From NCBI GenBank assembly GCA_003660235.1, contig QGON01000053.1, positions 1 to 64,000 on the forward strand: a stretch of 64,000 nucleotides of DNA, in the 5' to 3' direction. The notes beneath the pieces are model-generated. The model was given only the letters and a program-made list of their open reading frames with translations. It was not told the DNA's origin and did no database searches. Made by a program: the position numbers and the translations under genes. Source of the DNA: a bacterium endosymbiont of Escarpia laminata (GTDB lineage Bacteria > Pseudomonadota > Gammaproteobacteria > Chromatiales > Chromatiaceae). This document shows positions 51,872 through 63,889 of this stretch, in pieces (position 1 is the first letter of the stretch; each line of letters opens with the position of its first letter).

Positions 51872-54127
51872 ATGTTGAGTAAAGAGCTGGGATTTACCCT
51901 GAACCAAGCGTTTAAACGCGCAACAGAGAAACGTCACGAGTTTATGACAGTGGATCACCTGCTGATGGCGCTGTTGGATAACAGTGTGGCGGCTGAGGTT
52001 TTGACCGTCTGTGGCGCTGACATACAACAGCTCAGGCAGGAGGTCACCCGTTTTGTCGATGAGACCACACCGACAATTTCGGAAGAAGATGAACGTGAGA
52101 TACAGCCGACTCTGGGTTTTCAACGTGTGCTTCAGCGTGCGGTTTTTCATGTCCAGTCATCTGGACGAAAAGAGGTGACCGGTGCCAACGTGCTGGTGGC
52201 TATTTTCAATGAACAGGATTCCCAGGCTGTCTACTTTTTGGATCAGCAGGATGTGGCCAGACTGGACGTTGTCAACTACATCTCCCATGGCATTTCCAAG
52301 TTTGATGAGGAACAGGAAGAGGGTGATGATGCCGTTGATTTCACTGGTGAACCCAAGCCGGAGAGCCAACCCAGCCCGCTTGAGAGTTATGCCAGTAATC
52401 TGAATGAACAGGCGGCAGCGGGAAAAATTGATCCACTGATCGGTCGGCGATCCGAGATCGAGCGAACCATTCAGATCCTCTGTCGCAGGCGCAAAAACAA
52501 CCCTCTGCTTGTCGGTGAGGCAGGTGTCGGCAAAACAGCCATTGCCGAGGGACTTGCGAAGATGATCGTCGATGGTGAAGTGCCGGAGGTCCTGGCCGGC
52601 GCAACGATCTATTCATTGGATCTTGGCAGTCTGGTAGCGGGAACAAAGTATCGCGGCGACTTCGAAAAACGTCTGAAAGCGGTTCTTGCCCAGCTGAATA
52701 AAACCCCTGAAGCGGTGCTGTTTATTGACGAAATTCACACCATCATTGGCGCCGGAGCGGCTTCCGGCGGGGTGATGGATGCCTCTAACCTGATCAAGCC
52801 CGTTCTTGCTTCAGGTGAGTTGCGCTGTATCGGATCAACCACCTATCAGGAGTTTCGCGGTATCTTTGAAAAGGACCGCGCACTGGCCCGGCGTTTTCAG
52901 AAGATCGACGTGGAAGAACCCACGGTGGAAGAGACGGTGGATATTCTGAAGGGACTTAAAACCCGTTTCGAAGAACACCACGAGATTGAGTACACCCTGG
53001 ATGCCCTGCTGAGTGCGGCGGAACTTTCCGATAAGTATATCAACGATCGGCACCTGCCGGATAAGGCTATCGATGTGATCGATGAGGCGGGTGCCAATGT
53101 GCAGCTGCAACCGAAAGATGAGCGCAAAAAACTGATCGGTGTGGAGGAGATCGAAGCGATTGTTGCAAAGATTGCACGAATCCCGCCGCGTAGGGTCTCT
53201 TCGTCGGATACTGAATCATTGCGTAACCTCCCCCGCGATCTGAAGATGGTGGTATATGGGCAGGATCCTGCGATCGAAGCGCTGACCAGTGCCATCCGCA
53301 TGAACCGATCCGGTCTGATAAGCGAAGGGCGTCCCGTGGGCTCCTTTCTGTTTGCCGGTCCCACGGGTGTCGGCAAGACTGAGGTGACTCGTCAGCTGGC
53401 CAGAATCATGGACATGGAGCTGATTCGATTCGACATGTCGGAGTACATGGAGCGGCATACGGTTTCGCGTCTGATCGGCGCCCCACCAGGTTATGTGGGC
53501 TTCGATCAGGGAGGCCTGCTCACTGAGGAGATCAATAAACATCCACACGCTGTGCTGCTGCTCGACGAGATCGAAAAGGCTCATCCGGATGTTTTCAACC
53601 TGCTGTTGCAGGTGATGGATCACGGCACACTGACCGACAACAATGGCCGCAAAGCCGATTTTCGGAATGTGGTCCTGGTGATGACCACGAATGCCGGTGC
53701 CCAGGAGATGAGTCGGGCATCCATTGGTTTTACCTTACAGGACCATGCCTCTGACGGCATGGAGGCGATCAAGAAAATCTTCACCCCTGAATTCCGAAAT
53801 CGTCTGGATGCGGTCATCCAGTTTTCCGCACTCTCCGCTGAACACATTGCCAAAGTGGTGGATAAGTTCATTTTTGAACTGGAAGGGCAATTACAGGAGA
53901 AGGGAGTAACGCTGCTGATCAATGCAGAGACGCGGGTCTGGCTGGCTGAGAAGGGCTATGATCCAAAGATGGGTGCCCGTCCGATGGCCCGGTTGATCCA
54001 GGAAGAGATCAAGAAGCCATTGGCAGAGGAGCTACTGTTCGGTCGGCTGGCTGAGGGAGGATCGGTTGCAGTGGATGTGGTGGACGGCAAACTGCAGTTT
54101 GGGATTCAGGGTGAACCCGTCCACTGA
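51872..54127 (+). CDS. clpA: ATP-dependent Clp protease ATP-binding subunit ClpA
   Basis: The 751-residue AAA+ unfoldase works with ClpP. An N-domain (residues about 1-150) is followed by D1 with Walker [10 protein letters not shown] and Walker [10 protein letters not shown], then D2 with GPTGVGKTE and [10 protein letters not shown]. The FGNFTGL-type and IGA(P/S)-type ClpP loop is represented by the end region near IGFTLQDHA. Length and order match E. coli ClpA (758). Confidence 0.97.
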   Translation: MLSKELGFTLNQAFKRATEKRHEFMTVDHLLMALLDNSVAAEVLTVCGADIQQLRQEVTRFVDETTPTISEEDEREIQPTLGFQRVLQRAVFHVQSSGRKEVTGANVLVAIFNEQDSQAVYFLDQQDVARLDVVNYISHGISKFDEEQEEGDDAVDFTGEPKPESQPSPLESYASNLNEQAAAGKIDPLIGRRSEIERTIQILCRRRKNNPLLVGEAGVGKTAIAEGLAKMIVDGEVPEVLAGATIYSLDLGSLVAGTKYRGDFEKRLKAVLAQLNKTPEAVLFIDEIHTIIGAGAASGGVMDASNLIKPVLASGELRCIGSTTYQEFRGIFEKDRALARRFQKIDVEEPTVEETVDILKGLKTRFEEHHEIEYTLDALLSAAELSDKYINDRHLPDKAIDVIDEAGANVQLQPKDERKKLIGVEEIEAIVAKIARIPPRRVSSSDTESLRNLPRDLKMVVYGQDPAIEALTSAIRMNRSGLISEGRPVGSFLFAGPTGVGKTEVTRQLARIMDMELIRFDMSEYMERHTVSRLIGAPPGYVGFDQGGLLTEEINKHPHAVLLLDEIEKAHPDVFNLLLQVMDHGTLTDNNGRKADFRNVVLVMTTNAGAQEMSRASIGFTLQDHASDGMEAIKKIFTPEFRNRLDAVIQFSALSAEHIAKVVDKFIFELEGQLQEKGVTLLINAETRVWLAEKGYDPKMGARPMARLIQEEIKKPLAEELLFGRLAEGGSVAVDVVDGKLQFGIQGEPVH

Positions 54128-54167
54128 TCCGCCCACTCTCTACTTGAAGCTGGGAGGTCGCCGAAGA

Positions 54168-54386
54168 TCAGCGTGCGCGATAGGTAATGCGCCCCTTCGA
54201 CAGATCGTATGGGGTAAGCTGGACCGTAACCTTGTCACCGGTGAGAATGCGGATGTAGTGTTTGCGCATCTTACCTGAGATGTGGGCTGTTACTACGTGA
54301 CCGTTCTCCAGTTCCACACGGAACATGGTGTTCGGCAACGTTTCGGTAACGGTGCCTTCCATTTCGATAAAATCTTCTTTCGCCAT
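54168..54386 (-). CDS. infA: Translation initiation factor IF-1
   Basis: The 72-residue OB-fold protein starts at ATG 54386: [20 protein letters not shown], then [20 protein letters not shown] and [18 protein letters not shown]. It blocks the ribosomal A site during initiation. It lies between clpA and bpt, the conserved E. coli order. Confidence 0.97.
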   Translation of the reverse strand: MAKEDFIEMEGTVTETLPNTMFRVELENGHVVTAHISGKMRKHYIRILTGDKVTVQLTPYDLSKGRITYRAR

Positions 54387-54540
54387 GCTGTTACCTGAAC
54401 AATTATGGAAGTTCGGGGTGCGAGTTCGCTGAACCCGAAAATCAAGAACGCCATTATCAGCATAATTCAGCGTAAAGCAAGCCTGATATCCACTATTTTC
54501 CCTGTTCGCTCCGAGAAATAGCGGGAAAGAAGGGTAGGGT

Positions 54541-55293
54541 TTATGGCAAGAGCAGTGTCTCTCCGCTCCCAAAGCGTAGCCACTCCTGGCCATTCCAGGC
54601 CTCCAGTGGACGATAGCGGGATTTATAATTCATTTTGCTGCAGTTGCGGATCCAGTATCCGGGATAGAGCCAGTGCCGCCCAAGCTTTTCAGCATGTTGA
54701 ATCTGCCAGAGCAACGCAAACACACCAATGCCCTCGGTCTGCATGCCGGGGTCAAAGAATGTGTAGACGGAAGAGATCCCTTCCGGAAGGAGGTCGGTGG
54801 CTGCAACGGCCGCCAGTCTGCCTTTATATCGAAATTCATAAAACACTGTTTCTGCCCATGGCGTGGTGAGGAAACTCAGATACTGCTGGGGATCAGTGTT
54901 GCTCATCGATCCTTCGGGGTGACGCTGTTGCAGGTATTTTACATAGAGTGCGTAATGCTCCTCATCGAATTCAGCCGGACATGGCGTGATGGAGAAATGG
55001 CCAAAATTCCGCTTCCAGCAGCGTCGTTGACTGCGATTTGGTCTGAATTCGGCAACGGGCAGGCGCAGTGAAGTACAGGCGTTGCATGAATTGCAGGCAG
55101 GCCGGTAGAGATGGGCGCCACTGCGACGAAATCCCTGGTCGATCAGAAATTGGTAGAGCAGCGCGTCGACTGAAGTGGAGGGATCCAGAAAAAGCGTCCT
55201 GGCTTGTTGGCCAGGGAGATAGGAACAGTCGTGTTCCTGGCTCAGATAGAGCGCGAGTGTTGGATTATTGGTGAAAACCTGGTCGTTATTCAT
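54541..55293 (-). CDS. bpt: Aspartate/glutamate leucyltransferase Bpt (arginyltransferase fold)
   Basis: The enzyme adds leucine to N-terminal Asp or Glu, making N-degrons for ClpS. The 250-residue protein from ATG 55293 has the Cys-rich core [20 protein letters not shown], then [13 protein letters not shown] and YYPGYWI-type [19 protein letters not shown]. It overlaps aat by 8 bp and forms an operon with it. Confidence 0.9.
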   Translation of the reverse strand: MNNDQVFTNNPTLALYLSQEHDCSYLPGQQARTLFLDPSTSVDALLYQFLIDQGFRRSGAHLYRPACNSCNACTSLRLPVAEFRPNRSQRRCWKRNFGHFSITPCPAEFDEEHYALYVKYLQQRHPEGSMSNTDPQQYLSFLTTPWAETVFYEFRYKGRLAAVAATDLLPEGISSVYTFFDPGMQTEGIGVFALLWQIQHAEKLGRHWLYPGYWIRNCSKMNYKSRYRPLEAWNGQEWLRFGSGETLLLP

Positions 55294-55990
55294 GCGTTGA
55301 TTGAGTGTTTTTCCAGGAGTCGGGGTCTGTCGCGAGGTTACACCAGACATCCAGGGAATGACAGAAATCGCTGCGGGGGATCTCCTCTGCGCCAAGGCTT
55401 GCCAAATGCTCTGTATAGACCTGACAGTCGATTAAACGGTAACCCCACCTGTGCAGATATCGACAGAGAAAAACAAAGGCCACCTTGGAACTGTCCGATA
55501 CGCGGCTGAACATCGATTCACCAAAAAAGACGCCGCCGATAGCGACACCATATAGCCCACCGACCAGTTGCTTCTCTTGCCATACCTCTACGGAGTGCGC
55601 GACTCCCTGCTCGTGCAGTTCGGCATAAGCCGCTTTCATCTCGGGCATCAGCCAAGTACCGGGTGACTTCGGCCGGGGCTCGGCACATGCATGGATAATC
55701 TCGCTGAATGCCGTGTCCAGAGTGACATGAAACTTCTCTTTGCGCAGCGTCTTTCCCAGCGAGCGGGAGATCTTGACTCTCTCGGGATAGAGAACGGCTC
55801 GAGGATCCGGCGACCACCAGAGGATCGGTTCACTATCGCTGTACCAGGGAAAAACACCGTGTCTGTATGCGTTAACCAGCCGTTCCGGGGAGAGATCTCC
55901 GCCCACTGCCAGCAATCCGTTGGGTTCCTGCTCAGCAAACTTGACTGCGGGAAATGGGGCGCGGGGATCATTTTCCAGTAGGAAGATCAT
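55286..55990 (-). CDS. aat: Leucyl/phenylalanyl-tRNA-protein transferase
   Basis: Aat adds Leu or Phe to N-terminal Lys/Arg, feeding the same ClpS-ClpAP path. The 234-residue protein has GLLAVGGDLSPERLVNAYRH and GVFPWY, then WWSPDPRAVLYPERVKISRS and HAYVEL-like stretches such as GVAHSVEVWQEKQLVGGLYG, and GGVFFGESMFSRVSDSSKVA. It follows the gene order clpS-clpA-infA-bpt-aat. Confidence 0.95.
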   Translation of the reverse strand: MIFLLENDPRAPFPAVKFAEQEPNGLLAVGGDLSPERLVNAYRHGVFPWYSDSEPILWWSPDPRAVLYPERVKISRSLGKTLRKEKFHVTLDTAFSEIIHACAEPRPKSPGTWLMPEMKAAYAELHEQGVAHSVEVWQEKQLVGGLYGVAIGGVFFGESMFSRVSDSSKVAFVFLCRYLHRWGYRLIDCQVYTEHLASLGAEEIPRSDFCHSLDVWCNLATDPDSWKNTQSTHE

Positions 55991-56188
55991 AGTCCAAGAT
56001 TAAATCTGAATAGAAACCAGCACCATGCGATCGTTGTTGTGCAGCGAATTGGATCCTTATCTCCAGAGAAAATAATTCGCATTTTTCGTAGCAGGAATTA
56101 TAGTTCCAGGGAGAACTGCCGATAATGGAACTTGTCAGCATTGTGACAACGTTACGCCCTCAACTATGGGGCAATCCAGGAAAATCCC

Positions 56189-56860
56189 TTGTCAGATATT
56201 GTAACGAATTTGCAGATAGGAGAGGTATTGCAGCTGCAGTATGCCCCTCCCAGTGAAAATCAGGATCGGTATGCGGTCAAATTGATCGGATATCTTCCCA
56301 ACGAGAGCCTGGTTATCACCACTCCCAGAAAGCAAGGCAAGGCAATCCTGGCCAGGGAGGGGCAAATGTTCACTGTTCGTGTGCTTCAAGGCAGCAATAT
56401 TTTTGGGTTCGTGGCAAAAGTGTTGCAGATCTCATCAAAACCCTACCCTCATCTGCACCTGGCATACCCGGAAGAGGTTGAAAGTGCGGTGGTGAGGAAT
56501 GCGCCACGGGTACACACTTCACTTCAATCTGTCTGTCGCAATACAAAGGATCCGGATGATTCAAAACATGTCAATCGTGCCAAAGTTATCGACTTGAGCC
56601 GGACCGGTGCCCGTCTTTCCGGTGAAAAGCCGTTGGGAGAGGTCGGCGAGACGCTGCAACTGCAGTTAGCGATTAATAGTTGCGATGGTGATGATGTGCT
56701 CCAGCTGCTGGGCATCATACGCAGTATCCGCGAAGTTGAGACACTTGAGAGAGAGACTCGCTATATTCACGGTCTGGAGTTCAGCGGGCTGAACCGTTTT
56801 CAGCAGGTTCTGCTCTGCGCCTTTGTGTTGGGCCAGATGGTGCACGAGAACGAGATGTAG
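56189..56860 (+). CDS. YcgR-like PilZ domain protein, c-di-GMP effector
   Basis: Start TTG at 56189 follows AGGAAAATCCC. The N-terminal about 100 residues form a YcgR-like beta domain (GEVLQLQYAPPSENQDRYAV). The C-terminal PilZ domain has the c-di-GMP sites: RNAPR (RxxxR) and DLSRTGARLSGEKP (D-x-S-x-x-G). Both motifs are intact, so nucleotide binding is likely, probably to control motility or surface attachment. It stands alone, divergent from aat. Confidence 0.8.
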   Translation: MSDIVTNLQIGEVLQLQYAPPSENQDRYAVKLIGYLPNESLVITTPRKQGKAILAREGQMFTVRVLQGSNIFGFVAKVLQISSKPYPHLHLAYPEEVESAVVRNAPRVHTSLQSVCRNTKDPDDSKHVNRAKVIDLSRTGARLSGEKPLGEVGETLQLQLAINSCDGDDVLQLLGIIRSIREVETLERETRYIHGLEFSGLNRFQQVLLCAFVLGQMVHENEM

Positions 56861-56926
56861 AAGAGCCGATCAAGGCCATACTGCACCAATCGCTGCATGG
56901 CCATGATCTGTACTCTCGGGCGCTAA

Positions 56927-57895
<969 letters not shown>

Positions 57896-58129
57896 TTACT
57901 CCAGATCTGATGGGGTTCCAGCGCACTGGAACTTTCCAAAACGGGTTAACAATCTTTAAGCTTGATAACAGTAAAATGTGGGGATGGAAACAGAGGTTTC
58001 AAGTCCCGGACTCAATCGATGAATTTTACGAAATGATCTGCCTCGGGTAAAGGTGACTCACCCTGTTTTGAATGGGTAGATGGGTCGTTTTACTGTTTCA
58101 GAAGATTTCTCAAAGGTTAAAATGAGAAG

Positions 58130-59194
58130 ATGCGGATAGGCATACCGAAAGAGATCAAACCACTGGAGTCCCGTGTCGGGCTGGTTCCGGAGGCTTGTGC
58201 CGAACTGGTTCGTGCGGGCCATGAACTCTTTCTTGAGGCGGGTGCTGGTGTTGCAAGCAGCTATCCTGATGAGTCTTATACCCAGCTGGGTGTCACGCTT
58301 TTGCCGGATGCTGAGGCGATTTTTGGTCAGGCTGAAATAATTGTCAAGGTGAAGGAGCCTTTTGCCGGGGAACCGGAGATGCTGCGGCGGGATCACCTGC
58401 TGTTCTGCTTTCTGCATCTTGCAGCCAATGCCCAACTGACCCATCAACTGTTGGATTCCGGCGTCACCGCCGTGGCTTTTGAGACGCTCTCGGATCGAGG
58501 TGGGTTACCGGTGTTGGCGCCGATGAGCGATATCGCTGGCCGCCTGGCCGTGCAGATAGGTACAGGGCTGCTGCATCAACCGGCAGGTGGAAAGGGAATC
58601 CTGCTGGGCGGACTTCCCGCTGCTGAGCGGGGCAGGGTGGTTGTGCTCGGCGCGGGGCAGGCCGGAGGCAACGCTGTGCGCATGGCCGCTGCCATGGGTG
58701 CCGAGGTGACAGTGTTTGACCGGCAGCGGGAACGCATGGCTGCAATGCGCGCCGTCGGTGATAATGTCACGGCGCTCTATCCCTATTCGACAAGTATCTC
58801 TGCTGCGGTTGCGGGAGCCGATCTTCTCATCGGTGCGGTGTTGATTCCCGGTGCCAAAGCGCCGCACCTGGTCTCCAAAGCCCAAGTGGCGAGCATGCAG
58901 GCAGGTAGTGTGGTCATAGATATCTCGGTGGATCAGGGAGGATGTATTGAGACAACCCGCCCGACGACCTACGAGTCACCCACTTTTCTGGTGGACGGCA
59001 TCATCCATTTCGGGGTGACGAATATGCCGGGCGCCGTACCCCGTAGTGCCTCGCAAACCCTCTCCGCTGCAATGCTTCCCTATCTGCAACGTCTGGCTGC
59101 CGGAAAGCTGGCAGAGGACGAAGTGTTGTCGTCTGCGGTTAATGTTTCAGGCGGGGAAATTGTGTATCCAACCTTGCGCAACCAGTACATGTGA
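58130..59194 (+). CDS. ald: Alanine dehydrogenase
   Basis: This NAD-dependent enzyme interconverts alanine and pyruvate plus ammonia. The 354-residue protein has MRIGIPKEIKPLESRVGLVP, then GRVVVLGAGQAGGNAVRMAA (NAD fold), and the end HFGVTNMPGAVPRSASQTLS. The AGLNVSGGEIVYP region also fits family members. It is flanked by divergent trxB and the ftsK gene. Two hairpin repeats follow (59288-59368). Confidence 0.92.
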   Translation: MRIGIPKEIKPLESRVGLVPEACAELVRAGHELFLEAGAGVASSYPDESYTQLGVTLLPDAEAIFGQAEIIVKVKEPFAGEPEMLRRDHLLFCFLHLAANAQLTHQLLDSGVTAVAFETLSDRGGLPVLAPMSDIAGRLAVQIGTGLLHQPAGGKGILLGGLPAAERGRVVVLGAGQAGGNAVRMAAAMGAEVTVFDRQRERMAAMRAVGDNVTALYPYSTSISAAVAGADLLIGAVLIPGAKAPHLVSKAQVASMQAGSVVIDISVDQGGCIETTRPTTYESPTFLVDGIIHFGVTNMPGAVPRSASQTLSAAMLPYLQRLAAGKLAEDEVLSSAVNVSGGEIVYPTLRNQYM

Positions 59195-59287
59195 AACTAG
59201 AATAGGAATGCGCGCTAACTCAATAATTATTTGGGTTATTCGTCAGTGCGATGTCGAAACATAGATAGGCACCTGCTTCCGGTATAG

Positions 59288-59368
59288 GCCTGATCAAGGG
59301 TAGCGGATCAGGCGTTCCTGGGTTGCCGGCGTACATGGGGTTGCCGGTTCAGCTACGCTTGAACCGGC
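59288..59368. repeat. Two REP-like hairpins between ald and ftsK
   Basis: GCCTGATC...GATCAGGC (59288-59313) and GCCGGTTCA...TGAACCGGC (59343-59368) are separate inverted repeats, with GGGTTGCCGG repeated between them. They look like a REP-type or MITE-like unit rather than a terminator (no T run). They fill most of the 217-bp gap. Confidence 0.5.
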
Positions 59369-59411
59369 CTACATATCAGAACATTTTTTTTGCTTAATTC
59401 GGGATAATCAA

Positions 59412-61718
59412 TTGCAGGCAAAATCAAAGGATTCGGTTGATCAGACACCCTTTGCGGCGCATGTCAGTCACGCATTGCGGGAGGGCGCCATGTGGAGTCT
59501 GTTCTGTCTCAGTGGTTATCTCCTGCTTGCACTCCTTACCTATTCGGGTAATGACCCGGGCTGGTCCTACACGGGACCCTCGGCTCAAGTGCTCAATTCA
59601 GGTGGTCCTGCGGGTGCCTGGTTTGCCGATGTGTTTTTCTACCTGTTTGGTATTTTTGCCTACCTCTTTCCCATCATGTTGAGTTGGAGTGCCGTACTGG
59701 TTTTCAGGCGCCGCAATCCGGACGATACCGTCAACGTCAATCTCGTCGTCGTTCGCTGGATCGGTTTCTTCATCACCCTGGCTGCCGGCAGTGCGCTGGC
59801 GGCGCTGCATACTGCACATTTGAAGATCGGATTACCCACCGGCACGGGTGGCATACTCGGTGCCTCTCTGGGCGGCTATTTTGAGGCGATATTCAGCCGC
59901 TCAGGCAGCAGCCTGCTGCTGCTGGCGCTTTTTCTCAGTGGCTTTACCCTGTTTACCGGTGTCTCCTGGTTCACCGTGATGGATGGAATTGGTGGAGCTG
60001 TGCTGAACGTACAGAGGTGGATGCTGCTCAAGATCAGCGATCTGCGAGAAAGACGTGTTGCCAATCAGGCACGTAAAAGCCGGGCAGAGACGGTGCAGAG
60101 AGAGAACAAGCGGGTCAGCAAACGTAAACCGCCGAGGATTGAGCCGGTCATCAAGGCACTGAAGCCCAGCATGCGGGAGGAGAGAGAGCGCCAAGTGCCG
60201 CTCTTCGATGCCGATCCCAACAGTGAACTTCCCCCGCTGGCGCTGTTGGAACCCGCAAAGCACTCCGGCCCCCAGTTCTCTGATGAGTCTCTGCAGGCCA
60301 TGTCACGCCTGGTGGAGTTGAAATTCAGCGACTTCGATATCGAGCTGGAGGTCGTGGCAGTACACCCCGGCCCCGTGGTCACTCTCTACGAGTTGCAACT
60401 GGCTCCAGGCACCAAGGTGAGCAAGATAACCAGCCTGTCCAAAGATCTGGCCCGGGCGCTCTCCACGGTGGCGGTACGCGTGGTGGAGGTGATTCCGGGC
60501 AAGTCTGTGATTGGTCTGGAGATACCCAACGAAAATCGTGAGATGGTCTATCTCAGCGAGGTGCTCAAGTCTGAAGTCTATGATTCGGCGAAATCATCCC
60601 TTACTCTGGCGCTGGGAAAAGATATTGCCGGCAATCCCATGGTGGCGGATCTGGGACGCATGCCCCATGCGCTGATTGCCGGTACCACCGGTTCCGGTAA
60701 ATCAGTGGCGATCAACGCCATGATTCTAAGCCTGCTCTACAAGGCCAAGCCCACTGAAGTCCGCATGATCATGGTTGACCCGAAGATGCTGGAGCTGTCG
60801 GTCTACGAGGGTATTCCCCATCTGTTGACACCGGTAGTAACCGATATGCAGGAGGCAGGTAATGCCCTGCGCTGGTGCGTCGGTGAGATGGAACGGCGCT
60901 ACAGACTGATGGCAAACCTGGGTGTGCGGAATATCACCGGTTTCAATCGTAAGGTAAAAGACGCTATAAAAGCGGGCGAACCGATCAAGGATCCGCTGTT
61001 TCAGCCGGAGCCGACTGAAATCATCGAGGCGATGGCCCACCCGACGCTGGAACCTCTGCCCCATATCGTGGTCATTATCGATGAGCTGGCGGACTTGATG
61101 ATGGTGGCCCGCAAGAAGGTGGAAGAGTTGATCGCCAGATTGGCGCAGAAGGCCCGCGCTTCCGGCATCCACCTGATTCTTGCCACGCAAAGGCCCTCCG
61201 TGGATGTAATTACCGGCCTGATCAAAGCCAACATACCGACCCGGATCGCCTTTCAGGTCTCTTCCCGTATCGACTCCAGAACCATTCTTGATCAGATGGG
61301 CGCCGAACATCTGCTGGGGCATGGCGACATGCTCTATCTCGGCCCTGGGGGAAATATCCCTCAGCGTATGCATGGCGCCTTTGTGGATGACAATGAGGTT
61401 CACCGGGTAGTGAAGCATCTGAAAGCAAACGCTGGCCCGGATTATCTGCAAGAGATCGTGCAGGAGCCTACCGAGTCGGTCCCCGGTTTTCCGGTAGAAT
61501 CCGGCGACCTGGAGGATGCGGATCCGCTCTATGACGAAGCGGTGCAGATTGTGACCCAGACGCGTCGCGCCTCGATTTCCGGCGTACAGCGCAGGCTGAA
61601 GATCGGCTACAACCGGGCTGCCAGAATGATCGAAGAGATGGAACGTACCGGCATAGTTACGCCGGTGGAATCGAACGGCAGCCGCGAGGTATTGGCCCCG
61701 CCGCCGCCAGAGGATTGA
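59412..61718 (+). CDS. ftsK: DNA translocase FtsK
   Basis: FtsK pumps DNA to the septum and activates XerCD. The 768-residue protein starts at TTG 59412, with four N-terminal TM helices (including [20 protein letters not shown] and [20 protein letters not shown]). The motor has Walker [20 protein letters not shown], Walker [21 protein letters not shown] and [20 protein letters not shown]. The gamma domain is [20 protein letters not shown]. It is short for gammaproteobacteria because it lacks the long Pro/Gln linker. Confidence 0.95.
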   Translation: MQAKSKDSVDQTPFAAHVSHALREGAMWSLFCLSGYLLLALLTYSGNDPGWSYTGPSAQVLNSGGPAGAWFADVFFYLFGIFAYLFPIMLSWSAVLVFRRRNPDDTVNVNLVVVRWIGFFITLAAGSALAALHTAHLKIGLPTGTGGILGASLGGYFEAIFSRSGSSLLLLALFLSGFTLFTGVSWFTVMDGIGGAVLNVQRWMLLKISDLRERRVANQARKSRAETVQRENKRVSKRKPPRIEPVIKALKPSMREERERQVPLFDADPNSELPPLALLEPAKHSGPQFSDESLQAMSRLVELKFSDFDIELEVVAVHPGPVVTLYELQLAPGTKVSKITSLSKDLARALSTVAVRVVEVIPGKSVIGLEIPNENREMVYLSEVLKSEVYDSAKSSLTLALGKDIAGNPMVADLGRMPHALIAGTTGSGKSVAINAMILSLLYKAKPTEVRMIMVDPKMLELSVYEGIPHLLTPVVTDMQEAGNALRWCVGEMERRYRLMANLGVRNITGFNRKVKDAIKAGEPIKDPLFQPEPTEIIEAMAHPTLEPLPHIVVIIDELADLMMVARKKVEELIARLAQKARASGIHLILATQRPSVDVITGLIKANIPTRIAFQVSSRIDSRTILDQMGAEHLLGHGDMLYLGPGGNIPQRMHGAFVDDNEVHRVVKHLKANAGPDYLQEIVQEPTESVPGFPVESGDLEDADPLYDEAVQIVTQTRRASISGVQRRLKIGYNRAARMIEEMERTGIVTPVESNGSREVLAPPPPED

Positions 61719-61725
61719 GGTATCC

Positions 61726-63882
61726 ATGAGTCAAAAAGAAAACAAACGTTATATTCTGATGATCAGTGTTCACGGCCTGATCCGCAGCCATGATCTAGAG
61801 CTCGGCCGTGATGCTGATACAGGCGGGCAGACCAAGTATGTGCTTGATCTGGCCCGCAGTCTTGCCGGATGTGCTGGAGTCGATCAGGTAGACCTGGTGA
61901 CACGCAGAGTGGTCGATCCAGCAGTCAGTGATGACTATGCCAAGCTCATCGAGCCATTATCAGACAAGTCAAACAGGGCGCGCATCATTCGCATCGATGC
62001 TGGCGCGGACGAATACGTTGCGAAGGAGCAGTTGTGGGATCACCTTGACAGCTTCACGGACAACCTCGTCAACTGGCTCAACGATCAACCGCGCATGCCT
62101 GACCTGGTTCACAGTCACTACGCCGATGCCGGTTATGTCGGCGTACGGTTGTCGAATCTGCTGGGTGTTCCACTCATCCATACCGGGCATTCGCTTGGCC
62201 GTGACAAGCGCAAGAGATTGCTGGCCAGAGGTTTGTCACGGGATGAGATCGAACGTAGCTACAACATTGAGCGCCGCATCGATGCCGAAGAAGAAGTGCT
62301 GGCCAATGCAGACCTGGTGATTACCAGTACTCAGAATGAAATAGAAGAACAGTACGGACTGTATAATTACTACGATCCGAGCCGCATGTCAGTGATTCCG
62401 CCAGGCACCGACTTGCAGCAGTTTCATCCCCCTTCAGGTGACCAACAGATCTCTTTTGCTGCACAGCTGGATCCATTCCTGAAGCAACCACAAAAGCCCA
62501 TCATACTGGCACTGTCCCGGCCCGATGAGCGCAAGAACATCCTTACCTTACTGGAGGCCTTTGGTGAGTCGAGCGAACTGCAACAGCTGGCCAACCTGCT
62601 CATCATCGCCGGTACTCGTGATGATATTCGTGACTTGGATACCGGCCCCCGAGCTGTATTGACCAACATCCTGTTGCTCATAGACTGCTATGATCTGTAT
62701 GGCAAAGTTGCGGTTCCCAAATATCATCGCCCCGATGAAGTCGCGCAAATCTATCGACTGGCTGCGGCAGGCAAGGGGGTGTTTATCAATCCAGCACTCA
62801 CCGAACCCTTCGGCCTGACCCTGCTGGAAGCGGCCGCCACAGGGTTGCCCGTGGTGGCAACGGAAAATGGCGGCCCCGTCGACATACTCGCCAACTGTAA
62901 AAATGGAAGGCTGGTTGATCCGCTGGATACAGAAGCCATCACCGAAGCCTTGTTGAGTCTTCTTGATGATGCTAAAGCCTGGTCTCAGGCGTCGCGAAAC
63001 GGGATTGAAGGCGTGAAGCGACATTATACCTGGCAGTCACATGCAGAAAGTTATATGGCCCGGGTCAGCAAACTGCAGGGCAAGTATCAGCCTCTGCCCA
63101 GCGAACAACTCGCGCTTCGCTCGGTACGCTACCGTGATCGCGCCATCTTTACCGACCTGGATCAGAACCTGCTGGGCAATCAAAAGGCCCTCCAGGATTT
63201 CTCAGAGGTAATGAGCGATAACCGCAAGTGTGTGACCTTTGGTATTGCCACCGGCCGCCGTCTGGATTCTGCGCTGGCTATCATCAAGAAAAATAAAATT
63301 GCGCATCCCGACGTGCTGATCAGTAGCCTCGGGACGCGCATCCATTATGGCAAGGCGCTGACCGAAGACGACCATTGGGCAGAGCATATCGATAACGACT
63401 GGAAACCAGACCGTATACGAAGGGTGCTGTCTGAACTCCCAGGTCTGCTACTACAACCGAAAAAAGAGCAGAGTCGGTTCAAGGTTTCGTATTTCTACGA
63501 TCCACAAAAAGCGCCATCGTTTGATGAGATCGTTGCCCTGATCCGGCAAAAGGAATTGACAGCCAATGTGCTGGTCTCTTTTGGTCAGTTCATTGATATT
63601 GTGCCGTCGCGCGCTTCCAAGGGACAGGCACTGCGTTATGTTGCACAGCGGCTCGACATCCCCCTCGAACAGATCCTGGTGGCAGGCGGCTCCGGTGCGG
63701 ACGAGGACATGATGCGGGGCAACATGCTGGCCGTCGTTGTCGGTAATCGCCATCATGAGGAGTTGTCTCAGCTGGAAGATCAGGAAAGCATCTATTTCGC
63801 TGACCAGCCACAAGCGGCGGGTATCCTCGAGGCCATCAACCACTATGACTTTTTCAATGCCTGTGTCGTCCCGACGGTATGA
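61726..63882 (+). CDS. Sucrose-phosphate synthase (GT-B with HAD-like C-terminus)
   Basis: The 718-residue protein makes sucrose-6-phosphate from UDP-glucose and fructose-6-phosphate. It starts ILMISVHGLIRSHDLELGRD followed by ADTGGQTKYVLDLARSLA, the SPS signature. The GT-B end has NPALTEPFGLTLLEAAATGL and PVVATENGGPVDI. From about residue 460 a HAD fold follows (FTDLDQNLLGNQ, then SFGQFIDIVPSRASKGQALR and AGGSGADEDMM). Its motif I is DLDQN rather than D-x-D-x-T, so the domain is probably non-catalytic. It is followed 7 bp later by a HAD phosphatase gene. Confidence 0.85.
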   Translation: MSQKENKRYILMISVHGLIRSHDLELGRDADTGGQTKYVLDLARSLAGCAGVDQVDLVTRRVVDPAVSDDYAKLIEPLSDKSNRARIIRIDAGADEYVAKEQLWDHLDSFTDNLVNWLNDQPRMPDLVHSHYADAGYVGVRLSNLLGVPLIHTGHSLGRDKRKRLLARGLSRDEIERSYNIERRIDAEEEVLANADLVITSTQNEIEEQYGLYNYYDPSRMSVIPPGTDLQQFHPPSGDQQISFAAQLDPFLKQPQKPIILALSRPDERKNILTLLEAFGESSELQQLANLLIIAGTRDDIRDLDTGPRAVLTNILLLIDCYDLYGKVAVPKYHRPDEVAQIYRLAAAGKGVFINPALTEPFGLTLLEAAATGLPVVATENGGPVDILANCKNGRLVDPLDTEAITEALLSLLDDAKAWSQASRNGIEGVKRHYTWQSHAESYMARVSKLQGKYQPLPSEQLALRSVRYRDRAIFTDLDQNLLGNQKALQDFSEVMSDNRKCVTFGIATGRRLDSALAIIKKNKIAHPDVLISSLGTRIHYGKALTEDDHWAEHIDNDWKPDRIRRVLSELPGLLLQPKKEQSRFKVSYFYDPQKAPSFDEIVALIRQKELTANVLVSFGQFIDIVPSRASKGQALRYVAQRLDIPLEQILVAGGSGADEDMMRGNMLAVVVGNRHHEELSQLEDQESIYFADQPQAAGILEAINHYDFFNACVVPTV

Positions 63883-63889
63883 TTCTGGG

